Shown in pieces: positions 14,551-23,301 of a stretch of DNA of 64,000 nucleotides; the first letter of the stretch is position 1; each line of letters opens with the position of its first letter. The DNA comes from an uncultured Erysipelotrichaceae bacterium. Lineage in GTDB: Bacteria; Bacillota_I; Bacilli_A; Erysipelotrichales; Erysipelotrichaceae. The notes below the pieces were generated by a model, which searched no databases, had not been told where the DNA came from, and saw only the letters and a program-made list of their open reading frames with translations. Position numbers and translations under genes: made by a program. Location: the NCBI GenBank assembly GCA_902775735.1, contig CACYNH010000003.1, positions 55,437 through 119,436 of the forward strand, in the 5' to 3' direction.

Positions 14551-17403
14551 TCAATACTCAACAAACGGTGTGTAGAGTGTGTTTCCGTAGATGTCGCTCA
14601 GTTCATAGCCGAACAGAATCTTATCCGCACTGACTGTGGCATCCGCGATTTCAAGAAGCGGTTCGCCATTGCTGTCTGTTTCAACGGTGATGGCTGTGCC
14701 GAATCTGTACTGATCATCGAATGAACCGTCATAGTTGTAATAATCGCAGATGAAGTCGATCTGATCGCCTTCAAGGATCGGCAGGAGCTTGCCGTCGGTA
14801 TCGATGTCGTAGACCTTTTCTGCGCCGATGATCTTGCCTGCTTCATTTTCATCGGTGAATTCAACCAGGAGATGGACTTTCTCATCATTGAGGAACGCCG
14901 GGATGTAGCCTCTGATCACATAATCCGAATCGCTCGCGAATTCGCTGGAAAGCAGATAGTAAGGAGCCAGCTGGTCATTGACAGTCAGCCATAAGCCGTC
15001 ATAGTCAATGAGCAGATCGCCGTCATCATCGAACTCGAAGATGTTGTCGGCACCCAGTTCAATGTAGCCCTGACCGTCGTCAACCCAGACATTCAGCTTC
15101 ACATCCTGAACGATGGACCAGTCATCCGCGCTGAGTGAGAGCACCTGCGCCCCGTTCTTTTCCGTCAGAACCAGCTCTTCACTGTCGACATGCGCTCTGC
15201 CATAGAGAGCGGAGAACAGATCGATCATGCCGGAATCATAGGAAGAAGAACCGCCGAGCAGCTGGTTGAGAATCGATGAGGAGCCGCTGCCGCCGAGCAG
15301 TGAGGACAGATCAAGGGATTCATAGGAGACGCCGTTGGAAGCGGAGCCGCCGCCAAGCAGGTTGAGCAGTGAGTTGGATGTGCTGCTGGAAGCGATCTGG
15401 CCGGAGGCTTCCAGGGAAGCGAAGCTTCTGACCGCTTTTGCGTAGTCGCTGTCAAAACCGATGCTGTCGTAGATGCTCAGGATGGAATTGACCATCTTGG
15501 TCTGACGGTACGGGAAATAGATGGAAACGCCGTATGCGTTTGTGATGTTCTTTGTCTTGTTGTATTTGATGCAGGACTGCAGGGCATTGACCAGCGCCTT
15601 TGCCTCGCTTGTTCCAAGAGTTGCCGCGAAGTGGATCAGGTCGATCTGGTCCAGTCTGTTGGACTGGGCGAATTCTCTTGTGACGCTTCTTGCGTCAGCG
15701 ACCGTCTGGTAGTTGCTGGTGGAGAGATCGCTTGTGATCTTTTTGGAGAAAGCGCTCATAGCGGAAGGAACGGTGTTCTTGAATTCCGCCAGGTCAATCA
15801 GGGACAGTGTGTTCTTGTCGCTTGAGGAAGCGCCCTGCTGTCTCTTTGTGCAGAAGTCATCGATGACATTTTTGCCGATATCCAGAGAGGACATGGAGCT
15901 GTTTGCCGCGAACTTGGTCAGCCAGTCTGTGTAATACCAGCCGGTGCCCGGTTCGGTTTCTTCGGAAGCCAGCAGATAGTCACCATAAGGTTCCACCGCG
16001 ACCGCTGTTTCCATATTGGCCATCAGACATGCGTCAAAGCCGATGATGTCAAACTTGACGCCGCCCGCCTCAAGTGCCTGGGCGATTTTGTTGACAGGCA
16101 TGGAGCCGTTTGGATAAAGCTCGTCATAGCCATAGCCGGTGACGGAGCCTCCGCCATGATCCCAGAAGACAAGGATGTAGCGGTTGGCGGGATAGTTCGC
16201 CGTGCCCCAGCGGATGAATTCAGCCAGTGTTCCGGCGTCGGTCATCGCTTTTCTGCCAAGGTTTCTTTCCAGCGGTTCAAGGCCGCCGTCGACAACTCTC
16301 CAGTACTGGTTTGTGCCGGCTGTGACGGCATTGTTTCTCCATGTCTTTGTGCCGCCTGTTTCAACGATGATATTGATCTTGTCGGAGTGGGTGGCCGCTG
16401 CCATTTCACTCAGGTCCTGGGTTGCCATGCCGTAGTTGGATTCCAGGTCGGTGCCGCACATGTAGACAAGCATTGTGACCTGATCCTGCCCGTTGCCCAG
16501 AAGTGTTGTGTACTTCTTGCGGGAGCCGGTTGCCACATTGGTGTCAATCGTATTGGAGGAAGCGTCCACATAGGAGACGTTGTTTGTGATTGCCGAGCCG
16601 AAGTTGAAGGTGCTGGCAGTGGATGCGCCGCCGCCGGTATTCGTGTTCGTGTTTGTATTCGTATTTGTATTTGTGTTTGTGTTGGTGTTTGTATCGGTAT
16701 TGATTGTCGAGGAGCCGCCGCCTGATGAGCATGCGTTCCTGCCGAAGACAAACCAGAGTACCAGCAGAAGAATCAGAAGAAACAGAAAGCCGCTGCCGCC
16801 GCCCTTCTTTTTGGAGCCCTGGTTCAGCGGATAGGAAGTCTGCTGAGGCTTGGGCTGCTGCTGGGGTTTAGGCTGCTGAGTGCTCTGTACATGCGATACA
16901 GAAGGCTGGGAATGAACGGATGAGGACTGCTGGGAGCCATGGGTATAATTGGATGAATTATTCAGGGCGCTGAGCAGGTCGTTCATTGAAATATTGTTGT
17001 TGTTTGTGATGTTTGTGTTGGAACTGGCCGCCTGGCTCTGCAGCAGGTTCAGCAGGTCACTGATATCAATATTATTATTGTTGGTCACCTGTGTATTGCT
17101 GGACTGCAGACCGTTCAGCAGGTCGCTGAGGTCAAAGCCGCCGCCGGAAGCTCTGGTACCCGCCTGGGAACCGGACCCCTTCAGCAGTCTCATAACATCG
17201 TCAAGATCAAAGGCGTCATTGCGGCCGGAGCCGAACAGCCCGCCGGTGCTTCCCGCGTTCTTTTTGCTGTTATTCTCTGCTTCGTGCTGACCGCGGCCGC
17301 TGTTTCCTGACGGCTTCTGGCTGCCGAGTCCTTCCCCGCGGCGCTGTGCTTCCGCACTCTTGCCGGAATCATTTCTCTTTCTGGAGTGTGGTCTTTCTGA
17401 CAT
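14551..17403 (-). CDS. Membrane-anchored clostripain-like cysteine protease (peptidase C11)
   Basis: 950 residues; start supported by GGGAGGG. The N-terminal ~200 residues are hydrophilic and low-complexity, with three copies of a short unit [F/I]D[L/I]SDLLN..LQSSN followed by Asn runs (about residues 90-145), then a Gln/Ser/Pro-rich stretch. A single membrane helix lies at 204-221 (FLFLLILLLVLWFVFG), followed by a Thr-Asn repeat linker (236-256). The protease domain starts near 305: VTMLVYMCGTDLES, catalytic His416 in FWDHGGG and catalytic Cys459 in GFDACLMANMETA. The C-terminal ~250 residues form an additional domain with acidic, repeat-like strands. With an N-in helix the protease faces outside. 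Relatives cleave after Arg/Lys. The cytoplasmic repeat region might oligomerise; this is inference. Confidence 0.88.
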   Translation of the reverse strand: MSERPHSRKRNDSGKSAEAQRRGEGLGSQKPSGNSGRGQHEAENNSKKNAGSTGGLFGSGRNDAFDLDDVMRLLKGSGSQAGTRASGGGFDLSDLLNGLQSSNTQVTNNNNIDISDLLNLLQSQAASSNTNITNNNNISMNDLLSALNNSSNYTHGSQQSSSVHSQPSVSHVQSTQQPKPQQQPKPQQTSYPLNQGSKKKGGGSGFLFLLILLLVLWFVFGRNACSSGGGSSTINTDTNTNTNTNTNTNTNTNTNTGGGASTASTFNFGSAITNNVSYVDASSNTIDTNVATGSRKKYTTLLGNGQDQVTMLVYMCGTDLESNYGMATQDLSEMAAATHSDKINIIVETGGTKTWRNNAVTAGTNQYWRVVDGGLEPLERNLGRKAMTDAGTLAEFIRWGTANYPANRYILVFWDHGGGSVTGYGYDELYPNGSMPVNKIAQALEAGGVKFDIIGFDACLMANMETAVAVEPYGDYLLASEETEPGTGWYYTDWLTKFAANSSMSSLDIGKNVIDDFCTKRQQGASSSDKNTLSLIDLAEFKNTVPSAMSAFSKKITSDLSTSNYQTVADARSVTREFAQSNRLDQIDLIHFAATLGTSEAKALVNALQSCIKYNKTKNITNAYGVSIYFPYRQTKMVNSILSIYDSIGFDSDYAKAVRSFASLEASGQIASSSTSNSLLNLLGGGSASNGVSYESLDLSSLLGGSGSSSILNQLLGGSSSYDSGMIDLFSALYGRAHVDSEELVLTEKNGAQVLSLSADDWSIVQDVKLNVWVDDGQGYIELGADNIFEFDDDGDLLIDYDGLWLTVNDQLAPYYLLSSEFASDSDYVIRGYIPAFLNDEKVHLLVEFTDENEAGKIIGAEKVYDIDTDGKLLPILEGDQIDFICDYYNYDGSFDDQYRFGTAITVETDSNGEPLLEIADATVSADKILFGYELSDIYGNTLYTPFVEY
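16636..16700 (-). repeat. Hexanucleotide-like repeat coding for a Thr-Asn linker
   Basis: About ten ACN-AAY units (Thr-Asn) in the clostripain-like gene just after the membrane helix. Codon variation between units suggests selection for the peptide rather than a very recent expansion; length polymorphism is still possible. Confidence 0.75.
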
Positions 17404-17559
17404 GATATCCCTCCCATTTAAATTAAGTTCATTATATCGGAAAATGCGGGCGGATACACAAAACCATTCTGAATTCTGCCTGTCTGTCCGCCATTTTTAA
17501 ACATCTTAAAGAAGCTGAATGTCTTCCTTCCGGGAAGACAATATCCTTTGTCCACCGAT

Positions 17560-18120
17560 TCAGATCCGGTCCAGCATTTCAGCGAGTGCTTTCTGATATG
17601 CCGCTTCCTCCTCGGCCACTGTCCTGCGGTACTGCTCAACTTCAGACGGATTCAAGACTTCAGAAGAGATGAAGTGAAGCTGTGAGGCTGCATTTTCTGT
17701 TTTAATGACGATCTGCTCATAGGCAGGACCGATCATCAGTAAACGCATCGCCTGATGATGGGTTAGAAAACCGCTGGTGATGATGCCGAAGGTATCATAG
17801 ATTGTGTCATTGGCAATCGGACCGATGATCACATCCGCGCTCTGCAGTGTGTCGGGCAGGTGATTGCGGTTGGCATAGATATATTCAAACCATTTTTCAT
17901 TTCTTTTAAAGGTGTGCACACGCAGGCCGGAAAGATCCAGTTCATAGCTGTTGAGCACTGTGTCCCGCCCTTTTCTGATCCTCGCCCAGCGTCTGGCGAA
18001 TTCCTCCTGGGCGCTCATATAGAAGCCCTGGCCGAAATCGGCGTTCTTTCTGCCGAAATGCACATCCGGTTTTTGAATCACTTCAAAACCGGCATGGTAC
18101 AGTTTCATTGTTTCACTCAT
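17560..18120 (-). CDS. DUF3990 protein (ADP-ribosyltransferase-like fold)
   Basis: 186 residues from the ATG at 18120, chosen because GAGGGGGAG lies five bases upstream; an ATG at 18144 would overlap the preceding gene. MKLYHAGFEVIQKP, RKNADFGQGFYMSAQEEFARRWA and VIIGPIANDTIYDTF are the typical DUF3990 signatures. The family has been related by structure prediction to ADP-ribosyltransferase-like folds and is common in gut Clostridia and Erysipelotrichia; no activity is established. It follows an SGNH hydrolase by 20 bases, so the two are probably co-transcribed. No antitoxin-like partner is visible beside it. Confidence 0.72.
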   Translation of the reverse strand: MSETMKLYHAGFEVIQKPDVHFGRKNADFGQGFYMSAQEEFARRWARIRKGRDTVLNSYELDLSGLRVHTFKRNEKWFEYIYANRNHLPDTLQSADVIIGPIANDTIYDTFGIITSGFLTHHQAMRLLMIGPAYEQIVIKTENAASQLHFISSEVLNPSEVEQYRRTVAEEEAAYQKALAEMLDRI

Positions 18121-18140
18121 TTTTTCTCCCCCTCTAAACT

Positions 18141-18935
18141 TCATTCCTGTTTTGCAAGCGCTCTGATCAGAGCCTTTCTGATTTCCGGAACATACCAGAA
18201 CAGATAGCCGGCACGCCTGGGATGAATGACGTCGTTCATGAGAAGGTCTTTCACTTCAAATGAAGCGTTCTGAATTTCTTCATTGTTCCAGAGGTCCGCG
18301 ATTTCAAAATTCCATTTTTTACTCAGTTCATAAAGAATCCTGATCATTTCCTCATAATTGTCCAGCAGATCATGGCAGGCCTGCTCAATATCAACAGGAA
18401 ACTCCGGATGCGTGAGCGCGAAGTGTTCGATATAGGATCTGTCAAGATACGCGTTGATATAGAAAACAACCGGACAGTTCCAGGTTTCCCTGATGTAAGC
18501 CAGGATGAATTCCATCGCGCCGGTGATGGTTGAGGGATCCTGATCCTGTGAGTTGAATGAGCCGGTTATGACTCCCTTTTCGATTCCCTTCTGGGCGTCA
18601 TTTGTGGAAAGCTGCACAACGAAACCGTCGATCTTCATTGCCGGATCAATCCTGTCCAGCAGCTGTCTGACATAGCTGCCTTCCGGATGCGTCTCAGGCC
18701 TTTGCGGATCATACGCCAGGGTCATGCCGCTGATGGCCTGCTTGATGAATGTGCAGCTGTCGGTTTTCGCGATCATTTCCACAAACGCGGTTTCCTTTGA
18801 GCCGAAACCATATGTGATGGATGAGCCAAGGGCGGCGAACGTCTTCCCGCTGAGCGGCGACTGACCGCTTTCCAGATTTTCCGGGCTGTATATTTCACTG
18901 TTTGCCATTTCAGCTGTTTCAGGCATTCTGTACAT
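18141..18935 (-). CDS. SGNH/GDSL-family hydrolase
   Basis: 264 residues; AAGGAGATATCT precedes the ATG. Block I is ALGSSITYGFGS (nucleophilic Ser), block III is LSTNDA, and the C-terminal DVIHPRRAGYLFW holds the catalytic Asp/His pair (DxxH). No signal peptide, so it is likely a cytoplasmic esterase or deacetylase of sugars or peptides. The DUF3990 gene follows directly. Confidence 0.82.
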   Translation of the reverse strand: MYRMPETAEMANSEIYSPENLESGQSPLSGKTFAALGSSITYGFGSKETAFVEMIAKTDSCTFIKQAISGMTLAYDPQRPETHPEGSYVRQLLDRIDPAMKIDGFVVQLSTNDAQKGIEKGVITGSFNSQDQDPSTITGAMEFILAYIRETWNCPVVFYINAYLDRSYIEHFALTHPEFPVDIEQACHDLLDNYEEMIRILYELSKKWNFEIADLWNNEEIQNASFEVKDLLMNDVIHPRRAGYLFWYVPEIRKALIRALAKQE

Positions 18936-19014
18936 AGATATCTCCTTCTGCGCGATGTTATATTTCCATTATCTTTATTTTAACTGAATGTCTCAATGAC
19001 TCTGCCTGCACAGC

Positions 19015-19043
19015 TGTCATTCAGACGGAAAAGACTGTACAAT
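19015..19043 (+). promoter_or_regulatory. Promoter of the EIIB-like gene
   Basis: TGTCAT (19015-19020) and TACAAT preceded by TG (19038-19043) with a 17-bp spacer, about 30 bases before the start codon. Confidence 0.5.
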
Positions 19044-19071
19044 AAGGAAGTAACGGAAAGAGGTGATCAGT

Positions 19072-19479
19072 ATGTTACGGATTGCAATCTGCTGCGGTGA
19101 AGGCTTCGCCTCCGGCTTCCTGTCCAGACACCTTGCCGAAGCGACCGTCAGGGAAAAGCTCCAGGATGAATGTTCTTTTGTATTCATCCCCTATTACCAG
19201 CTTTATGACCGTCAGGACGAAGTGGACATCGCCATGGCTCTGCCCCACATCGAACCGCAGATCAAATCAGACAAAAAGGAATATAAGATTCCGATCTATA
19301 TCATCACATTCAAAGTCGTCATCAAACCCGGCGCCAGGGATTTCCTGGAAGACGCGGAAGATATCGTGAAGCTCGCTGACGGTAAGGGAGGCCTGATCTG
19401 CTTCCCGGGCGAAGAGAGATTCCAGTTTGTCAACCGCCTGACTTCGCACAGAAAATGGCTTGCCGCCCAGGGCGGATAA
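19072..19479 (+). CDS. PTS EIIB-like protein
   Basis: 135 residues; start at 19072 chosen for AGAGGTGATC just upstream. The N-terminus LRIAICCGEGFASGFLSRHL resembles lactose/cellobiose-type EIIB, where a Cys at the end of the first strand receives phosphate from EIIA. The rest is longer than a usual 100-residue EIIB and less similar. No EIIA or EIIC adjoins it, while three EIIC-related genes elsewhere in the window lack an EIIB. It could serve them or be a regulatory relative. Confidence 0.6.
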   Translation: MLRIAICCGEGFASGFLSRHLAEATVREKLQDECSFVFIPYYQLYDRQDEVDIAMALPHIEPQIKSDKKEYKIPIYIITFKVVIKPGARDFLEDAEDIVKLADGKGGLICFPGEERFQFVNRLTSHRKWLAAQGG

Positions 19480-19504
19480 ACACAGAAAACATTAACCTCC
19501 GATT

Positions 19505-20443
19505 ATGATTTACGTAACAGGCGACACACATGGCAGTATTGATATCCGCAAGCTGCTGGACAATGAAGTGACCGATCAGATGACAGAAAAAGATACCCTG
19601 ATCATCTGCGGTGATTTCGGTCTGGTCTGGAACTGGAAGAAAGAAGTCCATGATGAAAAGAAGTGGCTGAAATGGCTGGACAGAAGACCATGGACAACCG
19701 TCTTCGCCGACGGCAACCATGAATGCTTTCCAAGGCTTTACAGCTACCCCGTCAAAGAATGGAACGGCGGCAGGGTTCATGTGATCCGGCCAAAGGTTCT
19801 CCATCTCATGCGGGGAGAAATCTTCAATATTGAAGGCAGTTCCATCTTTGTCATGGGCGGCGCTTCCTCACATGACCGCGGTCCGGTCAAAGGCAATACC
19901 GACGCCGTCATCGGCAGAGGCTGGTGGCCTGAAGAGCTGCCTTCCGAAGAGGAGATGGCAAACGGGCTCAGGAATCTTGAAGCGCATGGAAACAAAGTGG
20001 ATTACATCATTACCCACTGCCTGCCGACAACCTATCAGGACATCGTCAAACGGGGCGAATTCAAACCTGACAGTATTACAGATTATCTGGAGGAAATACA
20101 GAAGACCGTCTCGTACCGCCACTGGTACAGCGGCCATTATCACGTCAATATCGATGTCGGTGAAAACATCACAGTTGTCTTCTCAAGAATCATTCAGATC
20201 GGCGACGCCATTTCTGAAAGCGCTACCATCCTCGGCAGCCCGAAATACCGGAAACAGGACGCTGTGCTGATCGAATACGAGGGAGAGCAGCTGCTCGGCA
20301 CCGTGAAGGATGTCATGCCATGGGGCACCATCCTCAAACACGATGAACCGTATTACGACATTGAGCTGTTTGACACCGGAAGAAAAAAACCTGTGGTGAC
20401 AGTCAGGGAAACCCAGGTGATTGAAAAGAGCCTTATTAAATAG
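19505..20443 (+). CDS. Metallophosphoesterase with C-terminal barrel-like domain
   Basis: 312 residues. The calcineurin-like motifs are complete: YVTGDTHG, CGDFGLVWN, DGNHE, IITHCLP and SGHYHVN, giving a two-metal phosphoesterase in the first ~230 residues. The last ~75 residues (DAVLIEYEGEQLLGTVKDV..) look like a small beta domain. No clear ribosome binding site precedes the ATG, so translation may depend on the EIIB-like gene 25 bases upstream. A P-loop kinase follows 13 bases downstream; substrate unknown. Confidence 0.85.
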   Translation: MIYVTGDTHGSIDIRKLLDNEVTDQMTEKDTLIICGDFGLVWNWKKEVHDEKKWLKWLDRRPWTTVFADGNHECFPRLYSYPVKEWNGGRVHVIRPKVLHLMRGEIFNIEGSSIFVMGGASSHDRGPVKGNTDAVIGRGWWPEELPSEEEMANGLRNLEAHGNKVDYIITHCLPTTYQDIVKRGEFKPDSITDYLEEIQKTVSYRHWYSGHYHVNIDVGENITVVFSRIIQIGDAISESATILGSPKYRKQDAVLIEYEGEQLLGTVKDVMPWGTILKHDEPYYDIELFDTGRKKPVVTVRETQVIEKSLIK

Positions 20444-20456
20444 AAGGAGATCAGAC

Positions 20457-20939
20457 ATGAGAATCATATTTATCGCCGGTCCGGCGTTCTCCGGCAAGAG
20501 CATTTATATCGGGCAGAACTTTCCTGAGGCAAAACTCATCAAAATCAGCACCTTCAACAAAATTGCCTATGAGGCGATCGACAATGAAGAACTGGAAACT
20601 CTGGCGATGAACGCCCAGCTTTACTGCAAGGAGGCTTTGCAGAATACACTGCGCTGCGCAAAAGAGGATGAAACCGTCATTCTTGAGCACCAGCTGCTGA
20701 AGAAGGAAGGACGCGCTTTCTTCATTCAGGCCGTGCGCGAAGTTACCGATGAGCCCATTGAATGCATCGTCATGGATCCGGATGAGGAAATGATCGAAAA
20801 GATGCTCGATTTTGAGAAGTCCTTTATCATGCTGCACAAGTATGAAAAAGGAAAGATGGAGCTTCCTCAGGCGGAGGAAGGCTTCGCGAAAGTGGAGATT
20901 GTTCATCCTGTTTTCTGCCAGGATGCTTTTAAGCGCTGA
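20457..20939 (+). CDS. P-loop kinase-like protein
   Basis: 160 residues from the ATG at 20457, preceded by AAGGAGATCAGAC. MRIIFIAGPAFSGKSIYIG is a Walker A and DETVILEHQLLKKEG fits the AAA_33/zeta-type nucleotide kinases. Nothing shows the phosphate acceptor. It follows the metallophosphoesterase in one operon, suggesting opposing phosphorylation and dephosphorylation or RNA repair-like chemistry; that is only a suggestion. Confidence 0.7.
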   Translation: MRIIFIAGPAFSGKSIYIGQNFPEAKLIKISTFNKIAYEAIDNEELETLAMNAQLYCKEALQNTLRCAKEDETVILEHQLLKKEGRAFFIQAVREVTDEPIECIVMDPDEEMIEKMLDFEKSFIMLHKYEKGKMELPQAEEGFAKVEIVHPVFCQDAFKR

Positions 20940-20947
20940 TATAATTT

Positions 20948-20975
20948 ACACAGACCATGCATGTCTGTGTTTTTT
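20948..20975 (+). terminator. Terminator after the kinase gene
   Basis: ACACAGAC/GTCTGTGT with a 7-nt loop followed by a T run. Confidence 0.88.
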
Positions 20976-21026
20976 CTGTTGCAATTAATTCAAAACCATT
21001 TACTATACTAACGGTGGTGAATATAT

Positions 21027-21881
21027 ATGATTGAAAGCATTCGAGCATTGGCGGCGGATATCGACATGACCCTGACCGCAAAAGGCGGCGATCTGCCTGA
21101 ACTGACAAAGAAAGCATTTGACGCGCTCCATGCGGATGGCGTCCTTCTCGGACTGGCGACCGGCAGAGAGCTTAACGACAGACTCTACAACCAGGGAGCT
21201 GAATGGGGCCTTGATTATCCCTTCGATTTCCTGATCGGCATGAACGGCGGCCAGATCTGCGATCTGAACCATAAGTGTGACTGGACCATGGATCTTATGA
21301 GCAGGGAAACCATGAAGGACATTCTCACTTACATGATGCCCTTAATTGAAAAATATGAGGTTTCCGTCAACGTCGAAGGCGGCGGCAACCACGCGGCCAT
21401 GTATATCAAAGGCGAACTGTTCGCTTCCATGAAGAGAAGAGGATGGAAGTTCGATGATTATACCGGCGACATCGACGGATTCTGCGCAAAGCCCTGCTTC
21501 AAGATTCTCTTCAGGACAACGCCTGAAGTTGAGCAGATGATCCGTAAGATGATTCCGGAAAAGTACGGCGACCGTTTCCAGTGCGTCGGCACATTCCCGG
21601 GCACCGTCGAAGTCATGGATAAAAACATTACCAAGGGCTCCGGTCTGGAAAAATTCGCAAAAGCCAACGGCATTGATATGAAGGACATCATCGCTTTCGG
21701 CGACAACGAAAACGACAACTCCCTTCTGGAAGCTGCCGGCTGGGGCGTGTGCCTGGCCAACGGCAGCGACGGTACCAAGGCTGTGGCGGACGATGTCACG
21801 GAACTTGACTGCTTCGCGGGCGGCGCCGGCGATTATCTGATTGAGAAATATCTCAAGCCCAAAGGATTATGGAATGAATGA
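21027..21881 (+). CDS. HAD-superfamily phosphatase, Cof type
   Basis: 284 residues. Motif I is DIDMTLT (Asp11/Asp13), motif II LATGRE, and motif IV GDNENDNSLLEAAGWGV; KGSGLEKFAK supplies the motif III Lys. The mid-section cap (about residues 85-190) is of type C2B, as in Cof/YbiV sugar phosphatases. These hydrolyse sugar phosphates or pyridoxal phosphate with broad specificity. It stands alone with its own terminator. Confidence 0.88.
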   Translation: MIESIRALAADIDMTLTAKGGDLPELTKKAFDALHADGVLLGLATGRELNDRLYNQGAEWGLDYPFDFLIGMNGGQICDLNHKCDWTMDLMSRETMKDILTYMMPLIEKYEVSVNVEGGGNHAAMYIKGELFASMKRRGWKFDDYTGDIDGFCAKPCFKILFRTTPEVEQMIRKMIPEKYGDRFQCVGTFPGTVEVMDKNITKGSGLEKFAKANGIDMKDIIAFGDNENDNSLLEAAGWGVCLANGSDGTKAVADDVTELDCFAGGAGDYLIEKYLKPKGLWNE

Positions 21882-21906
21882 ATACGGCTCAGCCGTATTT
21901 TTTCTT
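21881..21906 (+). terminator. Terminator of the Cof-type phosphatase gene
   Basis: AATACGGC/GCCGTATT with a 3-nt loop followed by T-rich sequence. Confidence 0.85.
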
Positions 21907-21920
21907 TTCCGTTTCCATTC

Positions 21921-21941
21921 AAAAACCCTGCCTGTGCAGGG
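21921..21941 (-). terminator. Terminator of hpt
   Basis: CCCTGC/GCAGGG with a 4-nt loop followed by five T on the minus strand, right after the stop codon. Confidence 0.8.
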
Positions 21942-21942
21942 C

Positions 21943-22488
21943 TCACTCATAGATTTCTCTTTTCAGGACTCCGATAAAAGGAAGGTTGCGGTACTTTTCG
22001 GCATAGTCAATTCCATAGCCGATGATGAATTCATCCGGAACTTCAAATCCCCTGTAGCTGACTTCCACCGGTTTCACTCTGCGTGAAGGCTTGTCAAGAA
22101 GCGCGCAGATCCGGACGCTTTCCGCTCCTCTTTCTTCCATGATCGCCTTCAGCGCACTCAGAGTATTGCCGGTGTCGACGATATCCTCAACCAGAAGCAC
22201 ATGCCATCCTTTCATATCCTGCTGCACATCTTTGATGATGCGCAGTTTTCCGCTGGAAACCGTCTCGTTTCCATAGCTTGAAACCACCATATAGTCAGTC
22301 CTGAGATCGCCGTCGATTTCCCTGACCAGGTCGCTCATAAAGACGCCGGCTCCTTTTAAAACGCCGATGACGAGAAGTTCTTTATCCTGATAATCATCCG
22401 TAATTGCCTGTCCGAGTTCCCTGACTTTTTCCGCCAGCTGCTCTCTGCTGAACAAAACGGTTTCAATGTCTTCTGTAAGTTTCTTCAT
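21943..22488 (-). CDS. hpt: Hypoxanthine phosphoribosyltransferase
   Basis: 181 residues from the ATG at 22488, with GGAGG seven bases upstream. The PRPP-binding loop LLVEDIVDTGNTL and the N-terminal LVIGVLKGAGVFMSDL are typical. It converts hypoxanthine and guanine with PRPP to IMP and GMP in the cytoplasm. This purine salvage fits the nucleoside importer earlier in the window. It has its own terminator and follows the ECF S-component gene, which also ends in a terminator. Confidence 0.93.
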   Translation of the reverse strand: MKKLTEDIETVLFSREQLAEKVRELGQAITDDYQDKELLVIGVLKGAGVFMSDLVREIDGDLRTDYMVVSSYGNETVSSGKLRIIKDVQQDMKGWHVLLVEDIVDTGNTLSALKAIMEERGAESVRICALLDKPSRRVKPVEVSYRGFEVPDEFIIGYGIDYAEKYRNLPFIGVLKREIYE

Positions 22489-22549
22489 TCTGCCGCCTCC
22501 GCTCATCCAAATACTACCAAAGCAGGCGGAGTCAGACAATTTCTATGAA

Positions 22550-22576
22550 TAAAACACGGAAGGATGCCCTTCCGGT
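22550..22576 (-). terminator. Terminator of the ECF S-component gene
   Basis: CGGAAGG/CCTTCCG with a 4-nt loop, then TGTTTTATT on the minus strand. Confidence 0.8.
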
Positions 22577-22589
22577 TTTCATTCATGAT

Positions 22590-23153
22590 TCAGATGAGTG
22601 TTCTGTATTGCCTGTAGAGCGCTTTGTAAAGAAGAACCGAGACAAACACGCAGACCACCGCGTTGAAGGCGGTCACCCCGCCCAGCCATGCCGAGAGAAT
22701 GGATGCCGCTTCGGCGGATGTGCCAAGCAGATATCTTCTGTAGAGATAGCCGATGACCGGTTCAAAGATGACATTGAAGCCAAGCCCGGCAATGGCGCTG
22801 GTGACGGTGATCTTTGTGATCTGCTTTTTGTCTTCCGTTTCATGCAGACCCATTTTTTCCGCCAGTTTTCCGGCGATAAAGCCGATCATGAATTTCAGAA
22901 AGAACGTCTTAGGCGCTGAAGCGACATAAAGCGGATCGAGAAGATCAGCCATGGACAGTCCCACTGCCCCGGCAAGACCGCCATACACAGGTCCGATCAG
23001 CCATGCGGATAAGACAACGATGCCGTTGGCCACATGGATGGCGACGCTGGAACCGCCCGGAACAGGAATATTGATTTTGAGATAGGTGAACACGACATAA
23101 TTGATTGCCGCGAACAGGACCGTGAAACTGAACAGCTTTGTTTTCTTGTTCAT
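22590..23153 (-). CDS. ECF transporter S component, substrate unknown
   Basis: 187 residues from the ATG at 23153, preceded by GGGGAGG. Six hydrophobic segments and motifs such as VPGGSSVAIHVANGI and GLAGAVGLSMADLLDP fit the membrane S component of energy-coupling-factor vitamin importers. The shared EcfA/A'/T module must be elsewhere. No recognisable riboswitch precedes it, so the vitamin cannot be named. CAAAGA.TC and GA.TCTTTG form a short inverted repeat just before the ribosome binding site. Confidence 0.82.
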   Translation of the reverse strand: MNKKTKLFSFTVLFAAINYVVFTYLKINIPVPGGSSVAIHVANGIVVLSAWLIGPVYGGLAGAVGLSMADLLDPLYVASAPKTFFLKFMIGFIAGKLAEKMGLHETEDKKQITKITVTSAIAGLGFNVIFEPVIGYLYRRYLLGTSAEAASILSAWLGGVTAFNAVVCVFVSVLLYKALYRQYRTLI

Positions 23154-23273
23154 GCGTTTACCTCCCCAAAGACTCTTTTCTGAATCTTTGAGCATTACTA
23201 TACGCTTTTTGAAAAAGAACGGAAGCAGTTTAATCCGTTAAGCGGCTATAGGATCTGTATATATCCCCGGAAT

Positions 23274-23297
23274 TTAAAACGCCCCCTTCGGGGCGCT
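23274..23297 (-). terminator. Terminator of the transglutaminase-like gene
   Basis: CGCCCC/GGGGCG with a TTC-type loop followed by TTTTAAATT on the minus strand. Confidence 0.8.
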
Positions 23298-23301
23298 TGT
23301 A

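Noticed and set aside
16636..16700. CRISPR-like or microsatellite array
   Set aside because: Unit is a two-codon Thr-Asn repeat inside a coding region, with no spacers.
17560..18120. Toxin-antitoxin pair with DUF3990
   Set aside because: No small antitoxin-like gene adjoins it; the neighbour is a normal-size SGNH hydrolase.
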